Shown piece after piece: positions 1-8,983 of a stretch of 64,000 bases of DNA (position 1 is the first letter of the stretch; each line of letters opens with the position of its first letter). The notes under the pieces were generated by a model. It was not told the DNA's origin and ran no database searches. It saw only the letters and a list, made by a program, of their open reading frames with translations. The translations under genes were made by a program, and so were the position numbers. The stretch is from Anodontia alba (lineage: Eukaryota; Mollusca; Bivalvia; Lucinida; Lucinidae), in NCBI GenBank assembly GCA_964016985.1, contig OZ024828.1:10382610-10446609 (forward strand). The letters run 5' to 3'.

Positions 1-148
1 TGCCTCAGTGAGGCTGTTCTAACAAGTACCCACAATCTATGTTTTTGAGCAGAAATAAGAAAAATAATGTATACCCCTGTAAACCCCAGTTTTACTATAT
101 AAAAGTGGGGTTTAAGGGAGTCAACATAATATATGTATGCTCTTGTTA
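1..148 (+). mobile_element. Family E palindromic MITE, right half, cut by window edge
   Basis: The copy starts inside the central hairpin (GCCTCAGTGAGGC) and continues through ACCCACAATCTATGTTTTTGA, the CCCCAGTTTTACTATATAAA motif and its near inverse, to the right end at TATGCTCTTGTTATG. The 61-codon open frame here is a by-product and not a gene. Confidence 0.75.
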
Positions 149-520
149 TGCACACAGCTCTAGACAATATCCTTTTCTTTTTTGTTTCAATATCAAAATT
201 AATATATTTCTGATTTTGCCTTAAAAACATGAAGTGTTGGAAATCATTTAAATTGCCTCTATTTTTTTTTAATCAAAAATCATGTTTTTCTTGTTTCTCT
301 TCAAAAACATGAATTGTTGGTACTCAATCTAAACTGCCTCAGAGAAGCAAATAACAGGCTTTTCTAGAAAATAAGAAATATGTTTATCTGGAGTTGTCTC
401 TTTTCTGGAGCACTGGACTGTCAATACCAGCATTTTTTTCTTGGGCTGAAGATGTAAGATTTATAAACCTTCCAAATTAGAAAAAAAAAATTCAATTTTA
501 ATCTGAGCAAAACAGCACAG

Positions 521-723
521 TTAACCTTTAAAGTGCTAAGCAAACTTGTATCAGATGACATTCTAATTTTTTCCCATCATTTTTCCGAGAAAATAAGAAT
601 TGGCATTTCAGGTGAATCATCTGCTAAGCAGACAATTCACATGAGATTGCATGCCTTATTTTCTCTGAAAATTTTCTAATAAAATGGAAATGTTGCCTGT
701 TTCAGTTGTGATACCTGCTTTAA
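521..723. mobile_element. Family D palindromic MITE
   Basis: It runs from TTAACCTTTAAAGTGCTAAGC to a TTAA shared with the next element. The arms carry AAAATAAG and CTTATTTTCTC around a GTGAATCATCTGC/GCAGACAATTCAC hairpin. Confidence 0.7.
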
Positions 724-975
724 CACTAAGCATGCCACTCAGCAAATTCGGCAGACAAGAAATTATCAATATTTTTTTGTCATTTCTCCCAGAAAATAGG
801 ATTTGATATTCCATGTAAAGCGACTCCTAAGGAGACAATTTGCATGAAATATCAAATCCTATTTTCCAGGGACAATATGGCATGAAATATCAAATCCTAT
901 TTTCCAGGGACAATATGAAGAATCATTTCCAAATGTCGTCTGCTGAAACTATTACCCAGCATGCCGAGCATTAGC
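720..975. mobile_element. Family C palindromic MITE with internal duplication
   Basis: The ends read TTAACACTAAGCATGCC and ACCCAGCATGCCGAGCATTA. The core is GACTCC/GGAGAC with AGGATTTGATATTCC on the left. The right stem segment GGCATGAAATATCAAATCC...CAATAT is present twice (about 846-913), so the right arm has been lengthened. Confidence 0.75.
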
Positions 976-990
976 CCTTGTCATGTTAAA

Positions 991-1365
991 CAAGAGCACC
1001 ACATGCGGGTGCCAACCTCGGCTGCAGTTTGACGTTAAAAATTAGGTCAAGGTCACCAAATTCCTTTCTGCAATGGAGACTCTCCTAATTATGCTAAATA
1101 CCAACCATGACCAGTTCTGGAGATATAGCAAATGAAACCCATTTTCTGAATGATCAAAGTTCCGTGATGACCTTGAAAATTAGGTCAAGGTCACCGAATT
1201 CCTTTCTGCAATGGTGACCCTCCTAATTATGCTAGATACCAAACATGATCAGAATTCATCCATCAGTTCTTGAGAAATCGCAGTGAAACCATTTTTCAAC
1301 AAAAATTCTAAGTCAAAAAAGGGGCATAACTGTGCCAAAAATATTTTGAGGGTTACCTCCCCTAT
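991..1365 (+). mobile_element. Short pearl/Helentron-like element
   Basis: It begins CAAGAG followed at once by a hairpin (GCACC-loop-GGTGC). Two direct units follow about 138 bp apart (AATTAGGTCAAGGTCACC at about 1040 and 1178), each ending in ACCAxxCATGA. The CAAGA-plus-hairpin start is shared with the elements at 8984 and 49308. The right end is uncertain. Confidence 0.5.
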
Positions 1366-1537
1366 TGGTATGAGTTCCCCTTTTCATAATAAACAACTAG
1401 TCTGAGTTTCAAGTAAATATCTTCAGTAATGACAGAGATATTATAAAATGTCCAAGTGTTTGAACGACAATGACGCAGACGCAGACGACGCCAGAGCTAT
1501 GACAATACCTCGTCATTTTCTTCAAAAACAGCCGAGC

Positions 1538-1733
1538 TAAAAATAAGATACCACGCCCACTTCCAATTTTCAGCCAATCAGATAAACTTGATCTAGGGTG
1601 TCGATATAAATTCACATACTGAATGGCAAACAGTGCAGATCCAGATCAGTTGGCTTCTTCAGAAGCCAAATGATCTGGATCTGCACTGTTTGCAAAGGCA
1701 GGGTATATCCGGATTCAGCAGGACAAGGATTAA
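1538..1733 (-). mobile_element. Family A MITE, one end missing
   Basis: The palindrome GCAGATCCAGATCAGTTGG/CCAAATGATCTGGATCTGC is intact. The end ATTCAGCAGGACAAGGATTAA is present, and the opposite TTAACCCTTGTCC end is lost at about 1538. Confidence 0.85.
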
Positions 1734-1749
1734 GGGTCAACAGTTTATT

Positions 1750-2040
1750 ACTGTATATTTGTGAAGCATTTGTACAAACAGGTCTGAGGAAATGGTGTCT
1801 GCTGCAGAAAGCAGCATCTCAGATCTGGGTCCACACTTATCCAGCATTTCTGATACATCAACAGGTGGTAAAATTAATGGACTTATTATGCTGTCTGATA
1901 CTTGGCCTTTAAGACAAGTACGGTAAGGTGTAAAGGTGTCTAGTCTGGAAACCCATAAAAGGGTAATATTGGAAAACAGTGTAGACCCAGATCAGACACT
2001 CCAGAAAGCAACATCTGATCAGGGTCTACACTGTTTGCTT
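1750..2040. mobile_element. Family H-like MITE pieces
   Basis: Two fragments carry the shared core. One, at about 1765-1935, has ACAGGTCTGAGG, CAGATCTGGGTCCACAC and ACATCAACAGGTGGTAAAAT. The other, at 1968-2040, is a compact hairpin (AACAGTGTAGACCCAGATCAG / CTGATCAGGGTCTACACTG). Confidence 0.55.
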
Positions 2041-2277
2041 TAACTACAGAAATTTCTATAAAACATGGTAATAATAAAAACTAACCAGACACCCTGCTAT
2101 TGGAAATAGACCGGTCCAAAGAGTTGTAGTAGAAGAGTCCACTCAATGTAAATGAGTTATTATGAGGGTAAATATATCCACAGAAAATGTCAGTAACAAG
2201 GGACATTAACCCATTTATGTGGAGAGGACTTTTCTATTTTTGTAGAGAAATAAGAAAAATATTTATATAGATACCCA
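2041..2277. other. No recognised feature
   Basis: AT-rich sequence with no recognised repeat, splice pair or coding signal. Confidence 0.4.
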
Positions 2278-2495
2278 CAGACTGGCTCCAGTCTCCAGTG
2301 ACAAAATATTTATTCTTATAATCCTGTTGTTCGATAATCTACTAAAATAAAACCAAAATAATATCATGACTATAAAGGCTGGTCACTAGTGACCAGCCTT
2401 TATAGTCAAGATATTATTTTGGTTTTATTTTTGTGGATTATCAAATAGATTAAGAATAAATATTGAGTCACTTGAGACTGGAACCAGTCCAGGAT
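2278..2495. mobile_element. Family I palindromic MITE
   Basis: The ends are ACTGGCTCCAGTCTCCAGTGAC and GTCACTTGAGACTGGAACCAGT. The centre is an almost perfect palindrome at 2369-2408 (ACTATAAAGGCTGGTCACTAG and its complement), flanked by ATCATGA...ATTTTGGTTTTAT arms. Confidence 0.85.
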
Positions 2496-2604
2496 AACCC
2501 TCATATCAAGAGCTATGAAACAAGCAAGTTTTCTGGAGCCCTGAAGCCTTCAACAGAATACAGAGTCTGGTCACACAATTTTGCAGTCTGGTCTGGATCT
2601 TAGC

Positions 2605-2783
2605 TACCGTATTTTCCCTAAGAATTTGGACACCTTATCTACTTACCAAAATAGGCCATTCTACTACCTGTTGGTGTACCTAAAATATTGCTGTATGTAT
2701 GGCAAACAGGCCCTGATCAGACGTGCTTTCTGCATTGTCTGACCTGGGATTACACTGTTTGCAAAGGCCTATCTGTCCCGATA
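2605..2783. mobile_element. Family H MITE
   Basis: It runs from GTATTTTCCCTAAGAATTTGG to AAGGCCTATCTGTCCCGATA and contains ATGGCAAACAGGCCCTGATCAG and CTGACCTGGGATTACACTG. The core is diverged. It abuts the family A copy at 2785. Confidence 0.7.
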
Positions 2784-2784
2784 A

Positions 2785-2998
2785 TTAACCCTTGTCCTGC
2801 TTAATAAATTAGGATGCCACGCCCATTTCCAATTTTCAGCCCATCAGATCACTTGATCCAGATTGTTGAAATAAATTCACATACTTAATGGCAAACAGTG
2901 TAGATCCAGATCAGTTGGCTTCTTCAGAAGCCAATTGATCTGGATCTACACTGTTTGCAAAGGCTGGGTATATCCGGGTTCAGCAGGACAAGGGTTAA
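2785..2998 (-). mobile_element. Family A MITE, full length
   Basis: TTAACCCTTGTCCTGCTTAA is at the left end and TTCAGCAGGACAAGGGTTAA at the right. The hairpin GTGTAGATCCAGATCAGTTG lies in the centre. TTAA at both ends with CCC/GGG termini is what piggyBac-superfamily elements show. Confidence 0.92.
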
Positions 2999-3498
2999 GG
3001 GTATTATGGTATCCACATATTGAAAAATGCTGTTGTTGTTCTGTTCGTCTGTTTGTCTGTTTTCTTGTTGTTGTTTTTCTTACAGGTTATTACTGACAAT
3101 GAAACCCAGGCAATGAAACCACTTAAGACTCCAAATCACATCTTCACCCCTGCTCCTCTATCTTAACCAAAATATTTGTCAGAAATATACTAAGTCTTCA
3201 GATTTTTCAACTTTGAATGATTGTTATGGGTTCTACAAGGGTCAAAAATGGCTCCTTCATCATTCTTCCAGTTTATATCAAATTACAGACCAGCTTTTCC
3301 CACTTTCTTATGTAATTTCATTAGTTCTTAGCATTCTGATGGTGAAATTATCACACACTGGTTTTGTTATGTTGTTTCAGAAAAAGGACTTATATTTCAT
3401 GTGAGTTGGTTCCTATTGCATGAAATGTCAAGCCTTATTTTCTTTAAAAATATCAATTGGGAAAACAAAAATGAATACATAGAGCTGGATAAGCTGAG

Positions 3499-3830
3499 AA
3501 ATCAATTATTTTTTCTTATTTCTCCATGAAAACACATGTTGTGGGTACTCATTAGAAGTGCTTTAAGGAGGCACTTTGAAAGAGTACCCACAACATATAG
3601 TTCTGTGAAGAAATATCAGAAGAGGTATCAGGTAAGAGATATATTACTTGTTTCAGCAGTTGACATTTTATTTTACCTCAAGGTATTTTTCTTGTTTCTC
3701 CACAAAAACATATGTTTTCATAGAGAAACTGAGGTGCTTCTAATGTGTACCCACAACATATGTTTTCTAGAAGAAATAAGAAAAATATCAAATTTTTTTT
3801 GGTTAAAGTAAAACTGCCTTATCTAGAGCT
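3499..3830. mobile_element. Two adjacent family F MITE copies
   Basis: The first (3499-3622) has TTCTCCATGAAAACACATGTT, TGGGTACTCATTAGAAGTGC and its complement. The second (about 3675-3830) has the same arms and ends in GCCTTATCTAGAGCTATG, the usual family end. Its left hairpin arm is damaged. Confidence 0.75.
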
Positions 3831-4200
3831 ATGTAACATGCTGTCAGCTTATACTGAAATTCAGCTGAATTATGGTTAGAAGAATAAACTAGGAAAAGGC
3901 AAATGCCTAATTTTTCACACTGAAAGAAACAATTATTTTGAAACTAATGTCATTTAGATAAGGCTATCTACATGCAAACTGATGATTACAATATGCTCAT
4001 ACTTCCCTAATAATGTGATAAAATAGACATGTCTGTATTTTATTACAAATATATGTAATTTGGATGACACATGGATATTCTGAATAAATGTAATTCTGAT
4101 TTTCTCCAAATATAACAAATGAACTGTTTATAACTGCTTGCATAGCTCTAGATAAGGAAAATATCCAGATGAACATTTTTTCTTATTTTTCTCTATAAAA
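3831..4200. other. No recognised feature
   Basis: AT-rich and apparently single copy in this window, with no supported exon. A weak family F-like end (TGCATAGCTCTAGATAAGG) lies at 4139. Confidence 0.4.
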
Positions 4201-4224
4201 AATAAGCATTGGGGCAGGAATGGG

Positions 4225-4735
4225 GTAAGTGGGGTAAGCGAAAGTGTAAATTTAATGGAGCTGTAATGCATTACATCCCCTAAGGTTATTGTAATGTAAT
4301 GAACTACATTCTTATTAACTTGAAACAAATAAGGGTTGGGGTAACTGAAAATGTAAATGTAATGGTGCTGTAATGCATTACAATCCCTACAGTAATTGTA
4401 ATCTAATTACATTCTAATGATTTTGGCACAAATGAAGGTTGGGTAATTGAACATGTAAATGTAATGGTGCAGTAATGCATTACAATCCCTGAAGTGATTG
4501 TAATCTAATTACATTCTAATGAATTTGGCACAAATGAAGGTTGGGGTAATTGAAAATGTAAATGTAATGAAGCTGTAATGCATTACAATCCCTAAAGTAA
4601 TTGCAATGTAATTAATTACTTTCTAATGAACTTGGCACAAATAAAGGTTTGGGTAATTGAAAATGTAAATGTAAAGTAACTGTAAAGTATTTAATTAATT
4701 CTCATCAACTTGGCACAAATAAGAGTTGGGGAAAT
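4225..4735 (+). repeat. Minisatellite, about 103-bp unit, about 5 copies
   Basis: Each unit holds TGAAAATGTAAATGTAATG, the self-complementary GTAATGCATTAC (4263, 4370, 4472, 4574) and TTGGCACAAATxAAGGTTGG. Spacings are 107, 102 and 102 bp. The last copy is degraded. Confidence 0.85.
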
Positions 4736-4855
4736 TGTAATGCATATGCATTGCAGTGAATTACAAATTAGTCTTCTGAGCAACAGATAAATAATAAATC
4801 AGTGTTTAGAACTACAGATATTACAGGTGAAAAAATTCACATCACCATTTCTAAG

Positions 4856-4890
4856 GGTGGGGGGGGGGTGGAGGGGGGGGGGGGGGTGGT
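4856..4890 (+). repeat. Poly-G tract
   Basis: An almost uninterrupted run of G with single T or A interruptions, capable of G-quadruplex folding. Confidence 0.8.
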
Positions 4891-5004
4891 CGTTAACCCA
4901 GGCTGCCTTTGTGACAGGCCAGCATTACTACATCACTATAAAAGCTGCTTGTACCACAAGGCAGTAAAAGTGTATCATATTCATATCACTACCACATGTT
5001 GTTA

Positions 5005-5175
5005 AGGGAACTTGGTAGATTATCAGTCATTTTTGACAAGGGAGACAAATTCTGTGACTTCCTGTTTACTTTCTGGCACAGCAAACGAGCAAAAACCATT
5101 TGGACAGAGTGTCTCCCTTAAAAGTGTATCAACTCCACTTAAATTAGCTTTAAAAAGATACCCATTCTTGATTCC
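5005..5175. mobile_element. Family K repeat
   Basis: It shares TTGACAAGGGAGACAAATTCT, the CTTCCTGTTTACTTTCTGGCA motif and GTCTCCCTTAAAAG with copies at 45.9 kb and 57.5 kb. The ends are not resolved. Confidence 0.5.
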
Positions 5176-5238
5176 TAGCTTACTGTAATAACCCAATGAA
5201 TATAAAAACAAAATCTCACATCCATACACTCTCTATTT

Positions 5239-5510
5239 TAGACTGGCTCCAGTCTCCAGTGACTGAATGTTAATTCTTATAGTCCCCTCAGCTAGTGGCG
5301 ACTTTTGTCGTCTGCTGATAACCTTTGTAAACAGTTTGGACCCAGATTAGGCCCGACAAAATGTCAGCCTGATCTGGATCCAAACTGTTTGACACTCTGA
5401 TGGTATTCCTGAAGGATTCTTTTTTGAAAAAGTTAAAGAATTCCACAGACCACAAAAAAGCATGCAAAATTACCCAGCATGTAAGGATGATTATAAAGGC
5501 TGATTTCACT
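5239..5510. mobile_element. Chimera of family I end and family O hairpin
   Basis: It begins as family I (ACTGGCTCCAGTCTCCAGTGAC). At about 5287 it switches to the family O module CTAGTGGCGACTTTTGTCGTC, with hairpin AACAGTTTGGACCCAGATTAG / CTGATCTGGATCCAAACTG. It ends in TTATAAAGGCTG, again of family I. Confidence 0.6.
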
Positions 5511-5544
5511 ACCGGAAGAGGTACTGGAAGAGAAATTAGCTTTT

Positions 5545-5732
5545 ACAGCACTATGGCCAAATTCAGCAGATGACGAACAGTTCTTATTTTTCTTATTTTT
5601 TCCAGAAAATAGGACTAGACATTTTATGCAAACTGTTGCATTAAAAATGTCAAAACCTATTTTCTGGGAAAAATAAGAAAATATTTCACAATGTCATCTG
5701 CTAAAAATTTTACCCAGCATGCTAAGCATTAG
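5545..5732. mobile_element. Family C MITE
   Basis: AAATTCAGCAGATGACGAAC on the left, CCAGAAAATAGGACTAGAC in the stem, and TTTTACCCAGCATGCTAAGC at the right end. Confidence 0.8.
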
Positions 5733-5795
5733 AAGAAAAAAGTTTAATTTCATTTGGTTCTACAGGTACAGATAATGTTTTTATGCAGTCATCAT

Positions 5796-6042
5796 TTAAC
5801 CCTTAAAGCGCCAATCACAACAATTGTCGTCTGCTTTGTCATCTGCTTGTGAATTTAAAAATCATTTTTGCAAACAGTCTGTACCCAGATCAGACCGCTC
5901 CTTTAGGAGCAGTCTGATCTGGGTCTACACTGTTTGCCTGTAAGCATAAAATAGGTTTGAAAAGTTTGCAAGAATATTCAGCAGACGGCATAAACAGACG
6001 ACATTTTTTGATGCAGATTTTCTTGGCATTTTAAGGGATAAT
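5796..6042 (-). mobile_element. Family B MITE
   Basis: The left end is TTAACCCTTAAAGCGCCAATC and the right end CTTGGCATTTTAAGGGATAA. The core hairpin ACCCAGATCAGACCGCTCC/GGAGCAGTCTGATCTGGGT is the same module as in families A and H, but the termini are unrelated to H. Confidence 0.85.
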
Positions 6043-6124
6043 TCAATAGACTAATCAATGCCAGTCTCTCTATTTCAGCAAATTACTATAGAAATATGAA
6101 CTGAATTTAGACACACCCTTTCCT

Positions 6125-6243
6125 TGAGGTAAAACAATCTAGCAAACAATTCACATGAAATCTGAAGCTTTATTTTCTCAGAAAAAAGAGAGAAAAAAAA
6201 AAAGAAATAATTTAAAATGTTGTCTGCTGCCTTTGAGGGTTAA
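6125..6243. mobile_element. Family D MITE, right half
   Basis: Starts in the hairpin (GCAAACAATTCACATGAAATC) and keeps the right arm through TTGTCTGCTGCCTTTGAGGGTTAA. Confidence 0.6.
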
Positions 6244-6265
6244 ATTCAATCCATATGAAAAGTAC

Positions 6266-6340
6266 CTGTGGAAAATCAACCTTTCTGGATAGATATTCAG
6301 GAAACTCTGAGTAACTACCGAAGTTCCAAAGCCAACTTAC
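6266..6340 (-). CDS. Candidate internal exon (75 nt), host gene unknown
   Basis: Read on the minus strand, a long pyrimidine tract (TTTTTTTCTCTCTTTCAG) precedes 75 nt that stay open for exactly 25 codons and end at CCACAG followed by GTACTT. The peptide starts VSWLWNFGSYSEF and ends LSRKVDFPQ. Both ends are phase 0, which fits the phase-0 end of the candidate exon at 22929-23007 about 16.6 kb upstream on the same strand. I do not recognise the protein. The aromatic-rich start could be extracellular or membrane-proximal, but that is a guess. No repeat family covers this segment. Short open stretches arise by chance, so the acceptor quality and phase agreement carry the case. Confidence 0.45.
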
Positions 6341-6563
6341 CTGAAAGAGAGAAAAAAAGACATCAATAAACTACACAAGACCTATCAATAGACAGCATAG
6401 CTAGTAGCCAAGTAAACTTGTTCCCAAGGCACTTGCCTCTGAGGTCAAAAATTGTTTTACAGGTGAATGATTTTTGTACAAAATGCCAAATTTGGAAAAA
6501 TAAGTTGACTTTCTTTTGTATATATGTCATACATGCTATGTTCTGTTTTGTATTTCTCATTAA

Positions 6564-6564
<1 letters not shown>

Positions 6565-6636
<72 letters not shown>
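6565..6636. repeat. (TA)n microsatellite
   Basis: About 36 uninterrupted TA units. The tyrosine/isoleucine open frames over it are artefacts. Confidence 0.97.
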
Positions 6637-6638
<2 letters not shown>

Positions 6639-6639
6639 A

Positions 6640-7318
6640 ATAAAATACTGTTGGAAAGTGGCATTAATAACTCTGACAAAATTAATCTGATTTTCAAAAG
6701 TTTAAATGAGATGATCGACTCATCATCCCAAATCAGCTCACCAAGGCCCTAGCTCAAATAGTTTTCAAGAGATTTCATTATTTCCCATAGTTTTACAATG
6801 CAGAAGTTGAAAAAGGGGCATAAGTCAGGAACTACAAATCTGACGAAGGCTAAAATACAGGTATACTTATTTTTCATCCTTACTCCACACGTAAAATTTC
6901 AAGATCCTATTTCTAATTCCCTTCTTGACTGTATGCTAAGCCTGATAAACAGAGAAATGACCCAAAAGCAATACCCCTCCAACTTCATGTCATCTGCCGC
7001 GCTTCTGAATGACAGTTTACTCTTATCTGGAGCTATGGTTAACATGCCTTACAGAAACATCACAAATAAGTATACTGCAAATCAGATATATTCCAAAGCA
7101 AATCATCTTTTCTGCTGAAGATAATAACCACATATCAATCTACTTTAGAGAAATAATAGGATTGCCTTGTCAATTTCCCTTCAAATTTTCATCCTATCAA
7201 ATAATAAAGGAACTTCCTTATGGTACCCTGCATGGATGCACAAAGTGGAACCAGCTAAGTTCATGCCAATCTGGGTGTGAAAAGAATATATGTGGAATTT
7301 AAAAAGAAATCATGACTT
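6640..7318. other. No gene recognised; weak repeat remnant
   Basis: AT-rich. AAAAAGGGGCATAAGTCAGGA near 6809 resembles the body of pearl-like elements. The 106- and 97-codon open frames here overlap each other in different frames and show no recognisable domain. Confidence 0.4.
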
Positions 7319-7525
7319 TTAACCTTTTTCCATTCTCTGAACAAATTCAGATGACAAATTGATGAGATTATTCTAATTTTCCTCCAGAAAATAGGGTTTG
7401 GCTTTTCATGTAAATGGTTGGCATGAAATGGTTAACCCTATTTTCCAAAAAAGAAAAAAAACAATACATACATGTACAATATTTCAAAATGTTGTCTCCT
7501 GATGATTTTTACCAAGCATGCAACC
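7319..7525. mobile_element. Family C MITE, diverged
   Basis: AACCTTTTTCCATTCTCTGAAC end, CCAGAAAATAGGGTTTGGC stem, and right end TTTTTACCAAGCATGCAA. The hairpin loop has decayed. Confidence 0.65.
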
Positions 7526-7555
7526 CCCTGCTTACTGACCTTAACTCTTAAAACA

Positions 7556-7915
7556 GTATAACCTCAATGGCTCGAACCCGGATGGCTTGTTACCGTGAAT
7601 GATTCAAACTCGTTTTTCAGTCCCTACAAAATCCTTCCAATATGTCAAGAAAACAAATATTTAGGGATTTTTTTTCTTATTTTATCATGGAATTGTATGT
7701 TGTGTGTGCTCATTAGAATTGCCTCATTGAGGCAATTCTAATGAGTACACTCAACATACAATTATTGTGTAGAAAATCGAGAAAAATATCCCTAAATTAT
7801 CGCTATTTGCTTCCTGACCTGGTGCCATGATTAACCCTCAGTGGCTCCAACTACCCATGTGTCGAACAATTTTCTATGGTCCCAAAGATGTTCGAACCAT
7901 TGAAGTTCGACTGTA
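7556..7915. mobile_element. Family G MITE (Tc1/mariner-like ends)
   Basis: CCTCAATGGCTCGAACCCGG on the left mirrors TTCGAACCATTGAAGTTCGACTGTA on the right. The centre is a long hairpin with TGTGTGTGCTCATTAGAATTG and its complement. The TA flank and CAGTCGAAC-type end suggest mobilisation by a Tc1/mariner-type transposase. Confidence 0.75.
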
Positions 7916-8221
7916 GTACGTTTATAACAAAATAGGGATGGTGTTTTTCTTACGTTTCCCAGAAAAATGAATTTGGTAGTTCAAGCTTTCTTTTCTGGAT
8001 AAAATTAGAAAAAAAAAATAAACATTTTTTTTTTCTAATATTTAGATTCTGTAGGTTAAGTTTTAAATTTCATTAGCTGTCTTCATTTTTGTATTATTCT
8101 ACATTTCTTGTTAACCTGTAACACTAATTTATCTTTATGGAAAAATACAGATCTGTATTGTACTAGGAATTGTCACTTCATGTAATAAGAGACAGTACAA
8201 CATTTATATATTTGGCCCGAG

Positions 8222-8355
8222 TTAACCCTTGTCATGCTGACTATACTAAGTTGCCACACTCACTTCTCATTTTCAGCCAATCAGATTACTTGATCCAGAC
8301 TCCTGATATAAATTCACATACTGAATGGCAAACAGTGCAAATCCAGACCAGATGG
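8222..8355 (-). mobile_element. Family A MITE, half copy
   Basis: TTAACCCTTGTCATGCTGAC to CAGTGCAAATCCAGACCAGATGG. The copy breaks off inside the hairpin exactly where the next full copy begins. Confidence 0.8.
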
Positions 8356-8569
8356 TTAACCCTTGTCCTGCTGAACCCAGATATACCCTGCCTTTGCAAA
8401 CAGTGTAGATCCAGATCAGTTGGCTTCTGAAGAAGCCAACTGATCTGGATCTGCACTGTTTGCCATTAAGTATGCAAATTTATATCAACAATCTGGATCA
8501 AGTAATCTGACTGGATGAAAATTAGAAATGGGCATGGAATCTTAATTTATTCAGCAGGACAAGGGTTAA
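8356..8569 (+). mobile_element. Family A MITE, full length
   Basis: TTAACCCTTGTCCTGCTGAA and ATTCAGCAGGACAAGGGTTAA bound it. The hairpin AGTTGGCTTCTGAAGAAGCC is intact. It abuts the half copy, whose other half is not found downstream. Confidence 0.92.
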
Positions 8570-8589
8570 TAGGGAAGAAAGTGTCAAAC

Positions 8590-8793
8590 TTGTCCAATTA
8601 TCACAATATAATACAGTAAAACATATCTGTTTGGCCTAAGAGTGGGAAAGAAATAATAATCGTCATTTTATATAACATTATGAGATTCCTTGTTTGTGGT
8701 CCCAAGGTCGAACTGTGAAAAACCAGGTTTCTCATATGTTGAAATGGTTAACCCTTAAGGAGCTAATCACAACTTATCAGATGACATTTTTTT
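8590..8793 (+). repeat. 204-bp segment duplicated at 19171-19375
   Basis: From TTGTCCAATTATCACAATAT to AGATGACATTTTTTT this matches 19171-19375 with about six differences by eye. It contains the first part of a family D copy, so the duplicated unit joins non-MITE sequence to a MITE end. Confidence 0.9.
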
Positions 8794-8885
8794 TTTTTTA
8801 TTTTTTTTTTTTTTCAGTGAAAATAAGGCTTGACATTTCATATGAGAAAAAACAACAAATTTTCAACAAAAAAAAAAAAAAAAGT
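8748..8885. mobile_element. Family D MITE, degraded
   Basis: TTAACCCTTAAGGAGCTAATC, then long poly-T and poly-A tracts around AAAATAAGGCTTGACATTTC. The right arm has become A-rich and the end is lost. Confidence 0.6.
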
Positions 8886-8983
8886 TATTTGTGAACATAG
8901 GCTGGAGTTTTGTGACAAGAGATTTGGATTTGGACACCCCTGAAATGTCAAGACTGGGTTTTTTTTTGAAAAATAAAAGGAAG

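Noticed and set aside
3087..3166. Possible plus-strand terminal exon after TTGTTTTTCTTACAG
   Set aside because: The acceptor is good and 26 codons stay open to a TAA, but an open run this short is common by chance and no partner exon on the plus strand was found.
6418..6690. 90-codon frame
   Set aside because: Mostly Tyr-Ile from the (TA)n tract.
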